Assembly (NCBI GenBank): GCA_023440865.1
Contig: JAEXRM010000001.1
Span: 1 to 10,400 of the forward strand
Reading direction: 5' to 3'
From: Bacillota bacterium
Lineage (GTDB): Bacteria > Bacillota > Clostridia > DSM-8532
Length of the DNA stretch: 10,400 nt
In this document: piece by piece, positions 5,243 through 10,400 of the stretch
Layout: the number at the start of each line of letters is the position of its first letter
Position numbering within the stretch: position 1 is the first letter of the stretch
Position numbers and translations under genes: made by a program
Notes under the pieces: model-generated
The model's database searches: none
Told to the model about the DNA's origin: nothing
What the model saw: only the letters and a program-made list of their open reading frames with translations

Positions 5243-6607
5243 ATGAAGGCATCGGACCTCCACTACCGGGACATCCGGATGTACGAACAGCATGAACGCC
5301 TGCAGGCGATCGACATGTTCCAGCGCCTGTCCGCCGAGTTCGGGTGCGCCGAGGAAGGCGCGCACCTCTTTCAAACGCTTTCTGCATGCATCGAATCCAG
5401 TCTCGCGGCCTATGAGGCGCTGATCCGATCGCATCTGGACAAGGACCCGGAGGAGCCCGACTCGCTGGAGGCGATCCGCCGCCTGCGGCCGGCGGGTCCA
5501 AGGCGGCTCGCCCAGAGCCTTCCGTCCAACCACTTCGATCGCCTCCGGGGTGCGCTGTATGGGCGCGCCGCCGGCTGCACGCTCGGCGCGGCCCTCGAGT
5601 TCCGACCGGTCTCCACCCTTCGGAACTGGGCGGACTACACGGGAACCGACTTTCCACCGACCGATTACTGGCGCATGGTGCTGAGCGACCCCGAGGATGT
5701 GCATTACCTCGTCGCGAAGAAACGGAACCTCACCCGCGGCAACTTCACGGCGGTCCCGCCGGACGACGACCTTGTCTATACCCTGCTGGGTCTTCTGACC
5801 ATGGAAACCTGCGGGCTCGACTTCACGCAGGAGCAGATGGCGCAGCTGTGGATGAAGCACCTGCCCATCGGTCCGGACGACGATATGGTCCACGGCAACC
5901 GTGCCTGCTGGTGGGGAGAGCGCTCCATGCTCGTGAACCTGCTTGCGGGGGTTCCGCTGCCGGAGGCGGGCCTGCGCGGGAACCCGAATCTTCAGAACAT
6001 CGCGGCATGGACCCGGGCCGACAGCTATGGCTATGCCTGCCCGGGATGGCCGGAAAAGGCGGCGGCGCTGGCGTACCGGGACGCATCCGTCAACCACCGG
6101 CGAAACGGGGTGTACGGATCGATGTTCATGGCGGCCACCATCGCGGCGGCCTTTGTGCTGGATGATCCCCTGGAGGCGGTTCGGATCGGGTTGACGGAAA
6201 TTCCGGAAAACTGCCTGTTCGCCGAAGGCATCCGCTGGGCGCTGGAACAGGATTTCCGTTCCTGGCAGCAGGCGCACGACCGGATCTGGGAGCGGTACCG
6301 GGGCATGTTCAACGGCAGCGCGCTGACCAATGCGGTCCAGGTCGTCGCGGGCCTGATGATCGGGCAACAGGATTTCACCCGGGTCATCGGCGAGACGGTG
6401 GCCATGGGCGGAGACAACGACTGCACCGGCGCGACCGCCGGCAGCATTCTGGGCGCGGTGATCGGCCACGATCGCATTCCCGCCCACTGGATCACCCCGT
6501 TCCAGGGGCGCATGCAGCTCTATCTCAAGGACATGCCGGATACGCTGGCGCTGAATGACATCTGCCGGCGCTTTGAGGCGCTGGCGCTGCGCACGGTGCG
6601 GGACTAA
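5243..6607 (+). CDS. ADP-ribosylglycohydrolase-family protein
   Basis: The 454-residue protein belongs to the DraG/ARH-like fold, whose characterised members hydrolyse N- or O-glycosidic bonds to ADP-ribose using paired magnesium or manganese ions. Visible motifs are LRGALYGRAAGCTLGAALE (101-119), the first aspartate cluster VPPDDDLVYTLL (171-182), the central helix NGVYGSMFMAATIAAAF (288-304) and the C-terminal metal motif GGDNDCTGATAGSILGA (389-405), matching the usual GGDTDT motif with conserved D391 and D393. About 95 residues precede the fold as a mostly helical extension without known motif. The start at 5243 is preceded by GGAAAGGA with five bases spacing; the frame is open further upstream but through the repeat region. 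The partner oxidoreductase upstream suggests a catabolic or nucleoside/sugar role rather than protein de-ADP-ribosylation (inference). Stop is TAA 6605-6607, inside a tandem duplication. Confidence 0.9.
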   Translation: MKASDLHYRDIRMYEQHERLQAIDMFQRLSAEFGCAEEGAHLFQTLSACIESSLAAYEALIRSHLDKDPEEPDSLEAIRRLRPAGPRRLAQSLPSNHFDRLRGALYGRAAGCTLGAALEFRPVSTLRNWADYTGTDFPPTDYWRMVLSDPEDVHYLVAKKRNLTRGNFTAVPPDDDLVYTLLGLLTMETCGLDFTQEQMAQLWMKHLPIGPDDDMVHGNRACWWGERSMLVNLLAGVPLPEAGLRGNPNLQNIAAWTRADSYGYACPGWPEKAAALAYRDASVNHRRNGVYGSMFMAATIAAAFVLDDPLEAVRIGLTEIPENCLFAEGIRWALEQDFRSWQQAHDRIWERYRGMFNGSALTNAVQVVAGLMIGQQDFTRVIGETVAMGGDNDCTGATAGSILGAVIGHDRIPAHWITPFQGRMQLYLKDMPDTLALNDICRRFEALALRTVRD

Positions 6608-6678
6608 ACGGCGCTGGCGCTGCGCACGGTGCGGGACTAAACGGCGCGCTGGCGCTGCGCACGGTGCGGGACGAAACG
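6578..6678 (+). repeat. 33/33/35-bp tandem repeat duplicating the 3' end and stop codon of the hydrolase gene
   Basis: Copy 1 (6578-6610) encodes the last codons ALALRTVRD plus TAA. Copy 2 (6611-6643) is identical, including an in-frame second TAA at 6638-6640. Copy 3 (6644-6678) has two extra bases and GAA in place of TAA. A partial fourth copy may start at 6679. The first two copies being identical points to a recent duplication. Confidence 0.95.
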
Positions 6679-6683
6679 GCGCG

Positions 6684-6709
6684 CCGGCGCTTCGGAATGC
6701 CGACGCCGG
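6684..6709. terminator. Hairpin between the convergent hydrolase and kinase genes (weak terminator candidate)
   Basis: CCGGCG (6684-6689) pairs with CGCCGG (6704-6709) and TCGG (6692-6695) with CCGA (6700-6703), with a two-base bulge and an AATG loop. It sits between the ends of converging genes, where a bidirectional terminator is expected. No good T-run follows directly on either strand (CCTTTT only at 6719-6724 on the plus strand), so function is uncertain. Confidence 0.35.
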
Positions 6710-6714
6710 GCATG

Positions 6715-8616
6715 TCAGGCCTTTTCGAGCACAAAGAAGAACCGGACGCCGGCCGTTGTGTTTTCGACCCCGTAGGGGCAGCCATGCCCCTCCAGGATGG
6801 ACCGGACGATGGCCAGCCCGAGCCCCGCGCCCTCCGCCGAACGGCTGTGGGAGGTATCCCCCTTGTAAAAGCGATCCCAGATCATGGCCAGCTGTTCCTC
6901 CGGGAGCGGATCGCACGCGTTTTCCACCGCGATCTCCACGCCTTCCGGCACGGACCTGCCGCGTATCCGGACAACTGTGCCCTCCCGCCCGTGCCGGACG
7001 GCGTTCCCGATGAGGTTGTCCAGCACGCGGCCGATGCGGGCGGCATCCGCACGCACCGGGCCCCAGTCGCCTTCGACGTCAAACCGCATGCGCCGTCCCT
7101 CGGCGATCGGCGCAATGGCCGAAAGCGCCTGTTCCACCAGGTCGGTGGACTCGACCGGCTGTTTGCTGAACACCACGGCGCCCGCATCTAACCGGGAGAT
7201 CTCGAGCATCTCGCGCACCAGATTGTCCATGCGCTCCACCTCTTCGAGGATCACCGCCGTGTAGCGGTCGCGCTTTTCCGCGCGCACCCCGTCGAGCAGG
7301 CCTTCCGCATAGCTCTTGACCACCGCCAGCGGCGTCTTGAGCTCATGGGACACGTTGGCGACAAACTCCCTGCGCACCTGTTCCTGACGGGTTTTCTGCC
7401 GGACATCCTCCACAAGCTGCCGATTGGCGTCCGTCAGATCATCGAGTGCCCGATGCAGGTTGCCGGACAGCGTGTTGATGCTGCTGGACAGGATGCCCAG
7501 CTCGTCCCCGGAGTCAACGGGCGAGACGACATCGCGTTCCATGCCGGCCATGCGGGTCGCGGCTTCGGAAATGCGCAGGATCGGCCGCACGACGGTACGG
7601 TCATGCACATAGGCGCCCAGGAGGGAGATCAGGACCGCCAACAGCAGCACGAAGGGCAGGAACAGTAAAAAGACCCGGGCCACGTCCTCCACGGGCTGCA
7701 GCGACAGGTACACGCTCAGCATCTTCTCCGAACCGTCCGGCAGGACCGCATTCCGCCAGAAATAGACTTCCTTGCTGTTGGTGAACGTCATGTTGGAAAC
7801 GGTGTATGCCACGCCGTCCCGCTTCTCGACGTCCTGGTTCGGCCAGCTGCCCGCTCCCGGCACCACCATGCCGGACGCTCCGACCTCCCCGATGGAAAAA
7901 ACGATGTCCATGCCGTCGATGACCGTGGACGTCAGCATGCCGTACACATCGGCGCTGTCCACAGGCCGGATGGCATAGACGGATCCATCCTCGAGGCGCA
8001 GCGAGATGCCCCCGGACGAGGCTTGCCCCCCGCCTGAAACCACCAGACCCCCGGCAGGCAACTCCTGCACGAGCACCGCGTCCGCCAGAACGGGCAATGC
8101 GTCGTTTCCGGCCGGGGTCGCAGACTCTGGCGGAACGGGCGGCGCTTCGCCCGCGGAGGCGGTCACAGACTCCGACGGGACGGGCAATGCGTCGTTCCCG
8201 GCCGAGGTCACAGACTCAGCCGGAAGGATCACGACCGAAGAGACGATGTCGCCCTGGGCGTCCGTCCCTTCACCACGCGTAACGGTACCGGTGTCGCCCT
8301 CCGCCACCGGTGTCGCCGCGGGCGTGAGGGTGATGCTTGCCTGCTCCGCATCGAACGCAGTGGCGTCGTCGATGACCAGGTACACGCTTTCATCCTTCAT
8401 GAACCGGTAGGCGGCCACATAGAGCTGTTCCTGCGACCAGACGCCGGATTCATAGGTTTGCGCGAACCGGTTGATCGCCCGAACGGTGCGGTCGATCTTC
8501 ACCGGCGTGTAGAAAAGGGTGAAATACGCATACAGCGATCCGAGCACCGCCAGGATGAGCACCAGCGAGGACCCGAGCGTCAGCAGCAGCATTTTCCGGG
8601 ACAGCGATCGCCTCAT
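6715..8616 (-). CDS. Membrane sensor histidine kinase with repeat-containing extracytoplasmic domain
   Basis: The 633-residue protein has TM1 at about 9-35, a large extracytoplasmic region (about 36-312), TM2 at about 313-337 (VFLLFLPFVLLLAVLISLLGAYV), a HAMP linker (about 338-392, with PVDSGDELGILSSSIN) and a HisKA domain with FVANVSHELKTPLAVVKSYAEGL, where H424 is the predicted phosphorylation site. The HATPase part shows DNLIGNAVRHG (N-box, 533-543), RFYKGD and GAGLGLAIVRSILEGHG (G2 box, 596-612). All catalytic parts look intact. The ATG at 8616 overlaps the response-regulator stop (TCAT on the plus strand at 8613-8616), indicating translational coupling. The sensor region is larger than in most VanS/PhoR-like kinases and has a Ser/Pro/Ala-rich repeat stretch (residues 134-178). 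The stimulus is unknown; the divergent permease suggests cell-envelope or peptide stress (inference). Confidence 0.95.
   Translation of the reverse strand: MRRSLSRKMLLLTLGSSLVLILAVLGSLYAYFTLFYTPVKIDRTVRAINRFAQTYESGVWSQEQLYVAAYRFMKDESVYLVIDDATAFDAEQASITLTPAATPVAEGDTGTVTRGEGTDAQGDIVSSVVILPAESVTSAGNDALPVPSESVTASAGEAPPVPPESATPAGNDALPVLADAVLVQELPAGGLVVSGGGQASSGGISLRLEDGSVYAIRPVDSADVYGMLTSTVIDGMDIVFSIGEVGASGMVVPGAGSWPNQDVEKRDGVAYTVSNMTFTNSKEVYFWRNAVLPDGSEKMLSVYLSLQPVEDVARVFLLFLPFVLLLAVLISLLGAYVHDRTVVRPILRISEAATRMAGMERDVVSPVDSGDELGILSSSINTLSGNLHRALDDLTDANRQLVEDVRQKTRQEQVRREFVANVSHELKTPLAVVKSYAEGLLDGVRAEKRDRYTAVILEEVERMDNLVREMLEISRLDAGAVVFSKQPVESTDLVEQALSAIAPIAEGRRMRFDVEGDWGPVRADAARIGRVLDNLIGNAVRHGREGTVVRIRGRSVPEGVEIAVENACDPLPEEQLAMIWDRFYKGDTSHSRSAEGAGLGLAIVRSILEGHGCPYGVENTTAGVRFFFVLEKA
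8090..8224. repeat. 45-bp tandem repeat in the kinase sensor domain
   Basis: Three 45-bp units at 8090-8134, 8135-8179 and 8180-8224 each code for 15 residues on the minus strand: unit pattern ESVT-SAGNDALPVPS, then ESVTASAGEAPPVPP, then ESATPAGNDALPVLA (residues 134-178). The outer two units are more alike than either is to the middle one. The unit keeps frame, so expansion lengthens a flexible extracytoplasmic linker. Confidence 0.9.
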
Positions 8617-9290
8617 GCCGACACCTCGAACCGGTAGCCGATGCCGATGACGGTCTGGATGTGCTTTCCCGACCCGCCAAGCTTCTTTCGCAGCGTCTTG
8701 ATGTTCGTGTCGACCACCCGGCCGTCGCCGCAATAGTCGTACCCCCACAGGGACAGGATGAGATCGTCCCGCCGGAACACCCGGCCCGGATGCTGCATCA
8801 GCAGCGCCAGCAACTCGAGTTCGCGCGTCGTGAGGGAAACGGCCTCGGAACCGACGGTGACGCGGTACCGCTGGCGGTCGAGCGCGATGTCGCCCGCACG
8901 GAGCAGCTCGTCGCGCATCACCTTGCCGCCGCTGCGTTTGAGCAGCGCCGTGACACCCGCCACCAGCACCTTCGGACTGAACGGCTTGGTCACGTACTCG
9001 TCCGCCCCCAGCTCGAAGCCCATCAACCGGTCGTCGTCCTCGCTGCGGGCGCTGAGCATCACGATGAGCACGTCCGACCGCTGCCGGATGCGCCGGCAGA
9101 CGGACCAGCCGTCCAGGTGGGGCATCATCACGTCCAGCAGCACGACATCGACCGCTTCCCGCTCGAAGACGCGGATCGCCTCCGCGCCGTCGGAGGCCGT
9201 GAGCACCGTGTATCCGGCCTCGGTGAAATAGTCTTCCACGATTTCCCTCATCCGCGCGTCGTCTTCCGCAACCAGGATCCTGCCGCTCAT
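8613..9290 (-). CDS. OmpR/PhoB-family response regulator
   Basis: The 225-residue protein has the exact family length. The receiver domain (about 1-118) carries AEDD (8-11, acidic pocket), VVLLDVMMP with D53 as the predicted phosphoacceptor, VMLSAR (S80) and YVTKPF with K102. The winged-helix effector domain (about 130-225) shows LTTRELELLALLMQHPGRVFRRDDLI, LWGYDYCGDGRVVDTNIKTLRKKLG and VIGIGYRFE, typical of DNA-binding Trans_reg_C domains. The start at 9290 is preferred because GGAGGG (9297-9302) lies six bases upstream; an in-frame ATG at 9320 has no such site and would add ten residues not belonging to the fold. It is the first gene of a two-gene operon with the kinase and probably binds the inverted repeat just upstream to control itself and the divergent permease. 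Confidence 0.96.
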   Translation of the reverse strand: MSGRILVAEDDARMREIVEDYFTEAGYTVLTASDGAEAIRVFEREAVDVVLLDVMMPHLDGWSVCRRIRQRSDVLIVMLSARSEDDDRLMGFELGADEYVTKPFSPKVLVAGVTALLKRSGGKVMRDELLRAGDIALDRQRYRVTVGSEAVSLTTRELELLALLMQHPGRVFRRDDLILSLWGYDYCGDGRVVDTNIKTLRKKLGGSGKHIQTVIGIGYRFEVSA

Positions 9291-9308
9291 GCTCCACCCT
9301 CCCCTGTC

Positions 9309-9365
9309 ATCATACAACATCCTACCCGACGGATGTGTGACGGATGTGAAACACCGTCACACAAG
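9309..9365. promoter_or_regulatory. Divergent operator region: inverted and direct repeats upstream of the response regulator
   Basis: A perfect 9-bp inverted repeat GTGTGACGG (9335-9343) / CCGTCACAC (9354-9362) encloses a 10-bp spacer. GACGGATGTG is also directly repeated at 9328-9337 and 9339-9348, an 11-bp step of about one helical turn. OmpR-family regulators typically bind such phased half-sites. On the minus strand TAGGAT (complement of 9319-9324) and TATGAT (complement of 9309-9314) are -10 candidates without a good -35 at normal spacing, which fits activator-dependent transcription. The remaining stretch to 9458 holds no clear promoter for the rightward permease. Confidence 0.55.
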
Positions 9366-9468
9366 ATCCGCACACCGCGCTCACGCGTGCTTCACGTCCG
9401 CATGGCAGACTGGTCCCAGATCCACGCAGGCGGTTTTCCACCCACCGCACCAACCAATGGAGGAGATC

Positions 9469-10400
9469 ATGAAAACACTCGCACACGCGTGCCTGAGCAT
9501 CATCCGAAAACCATCGAAGGCCATCCTCCTGTTCGTCATCCTGCTGGTGATCTTCAGCCTCGTGTTCACGGGCATCATCATCCAGAACAGAATCCAGCGG
9601 TCGAAGGAAGCCGTCCGCCGGGGACTTGGCGCCATCGTCGCGCTGGAGCCCGATTTCATGAAGGCCATGAAGGACAAGCTCCCGCCGGAGGACTACCAGA
9701 AGGTGCTGTCCCTGACGACCTCGCTGGCGGACGATCTTTCCAGGGATCCTTCCGTCGTCCGGACCCACGTCACGGAAGCCGCCGCCGGTTTCAGCAACGT
9801 GCTCAAAAGTGCCATCGGCACAGGGGATGGCTCGGGGGAGGGTGCGATCATCGTGGCAGGCACCGGAACGGACAACAGCACCTATCTTCCCCTGTACGGT
9901 TCCAACCAGCTCATCCCGCTTGCGTTTGCTAGCGGGAAGCTCACCCTGTCCGAAGGCCGGCACCGGACGGACGCGGATGACGGAAGGCATGTGGTGCTGC
10001 TGTCCGCGGAGTTTGCCGCGAGGAACAAGCTCGCCCTCGGGCAGCAGATCACCGTCAAGAGCAATGACGGCGCCATCTCGCAGACGTTCGAGGTCATCGG
10101 CCTGTACACGGGTGCGGACACCTACGCAACCGACACGATGTACACCTCGCCGGAGAGCTGCCGCACGTTCACACCCGGCCAATCCGAACCGCAGATCAGC
10201 TCCATCCATTTCGAACTCGGGGATCCCATGCAGGTGGACGGCTTCCTCCAGCGCAACCAGGCGCGCCTCCCATCCGACTACCTGCGCCTGAACGCCGGCA
10301 ACAGCGAGTACACGCGGCTCACCCGTCCCCTCGACCTGATGTCGACCATCACCACGCTCATGCTGTGGGTGGTGTTCCTGGCAGGTGCGCTCATCCTCAT
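9469..10400 (+). CDS. MacB/FtsX-like ABC transporter permease (3' end outside window)
   Basis: The frame opens at ATG 9469, preceded by GGAGGAG (9459-9465), and stays open to the window end, giving about 310 residues. A short basic N-terminus (SIIRKPSK) leads to TM1 (about residues 17-38, ILLFVILLVIFSLVFTGIII). A long extracytoplasmic domain of MacB periplasmic-core type follows (about 40-290), with HVVLLSAEFAARNKLALGQQITV and QTFEVIGLYTG, which match the usual region of this domain family. The last residues (MSTITTLMLWVVFLAGALIL) are the start of TM2. The C-terminal FtsX helices and the partner ATPase must lie downstream. Such permeases act in lipoprotein, macrolide or peptide export or in envelope-stress sensing; which applies here is unknown. 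Divergence from the two-component operon with a shared operator suggests control by that system. Confidence 0.88.
   Translation, partial: MKTLAHACLSIIRKPSKAILLFVILLVIFSLVFTGIIIQNRIQRSKEAVRRGLGAIVALEPDFMKAMKDKLPPEDYQKVLSLTTSLADDLSRDPSVVRTHVTEAAAGFSNVLKSAIGTGDGSGEGAIIVAGTGTDNSTYLPLYGSNQLIPLAFASGKLTLSEGRHRTDADDGRHVVLLSAEFAARNKLALGQQITVKSNDGAISQTFEVIGLYTGADTYATDTMYTSPESCRTFTPGQSEPQISSIHFELGDPMQVDGFLQRNQARLPSDYLRLNAGNSEYTRLTRPLDLMSTITTLMLWVVFLAGALIL

Noticed and set aside
6578..6678. Repeat at the hydrolase end as an integration or attachment site
   Set aside because: The copies are directly adjacent tandem units rather than flanks of an insert, and no integrase, tRNA or transposase is nearby.
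5183..6916. A 577-codon open frame on the minus strand, antisense to the hydrolase gene
   Set aside because: It mirrors the codons of a clear ADP-ribosylglycohydrolase gene, has Arg/Gly/Pro-rich composition and no motif.
8617..9297. An upstream extension of the kinase frame to 9297
   Set aside because: It runs through the response-regulator gene in another frame. The ATG at 8616 gives a proper N-terminal membrane helix and the usual ATGA overlap.

Overview
The window is a GC-rich bacterial chromosome segment (by eye well above 60% G+C, with strong third-position G/C bias). The mix of an AIM24-family protein, AraC regulators, an OmpR-type regulator overlapping its VanS-like kinase, a MacB/FtsX-type permease and GGAGG-type ribosome binding sites fits a high-GC member of the Bacillota, probably Clostridia. 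That placement is an inference. No rRNA, tRNA, insertion sequence, phage gene or CRISPR array was seen.

Layout. (1) Positions 1-959 (+) hold the 3' part of an AIM24-family gene with a repetitive proline-rich N-terminus, closed by a strong intrinsic terminator at 983-1018. (2) Positions 1048-3799 (-) hold three genes read leftwards: a cupin/AraC regulator (3799-2879), a second AraC regulator with a GyrI-like ligand domain (2850-2038, apparently cut short by an in-frame TGA; the conserved C-terminus continues to 1942), and a class I SAM-dependent methyltransferase (1806-1048). (3) A divergent regulatory region (about 3800-3930) separates them from a rightward pair: a Gfo/Idh/MocA-family oxidoreductase (3931-5070) and an ADP-ribosylglycohydrolase-family enzyme (5243-6607). 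(4) A convergent gap follows, then a leftward two-component system: histidine kinase 8616-6715 and response regulator 9290-8613, coupled by an ATGA overlap. (5) Divergent from this is the start of a MacB/FtsX-like ABC transporter permease (9469 onwards), cut by the window edge.

How the genes work together (inference). The cupin/AraC regulator has a good promoter facing the oxidoreductase/hydrolase pair, so the AraC pair probably senses a small molecule and controls a short pathway that oxidises a sugar-like substrate and hydrolyses an N-glycosidic bond. The two-component system and the divergent permease look like a typical envelope-stress or peptide-response module. A perfect inverted repeat between them is the likely operator.

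The most distinctive property is the density of young tandem repeats with different units: 36 bp (AIM24 N-terminus), 12 bp (C-terminal tail of the cupin/AraC protein), about 26 bp (gap between oxidoreductase and hydrolase), 33-35 bp (3' end of the hydrolase gene, duplicating its stop codon) and 45 bp (kinase sensor domain). All the genic units are multiples of three. I found no convincing wholly new defence or mobile system. The best leads are the TGA-interrupted regulator, the AraC/oxidoreductase/hydrolase locus and the repeat expansions.
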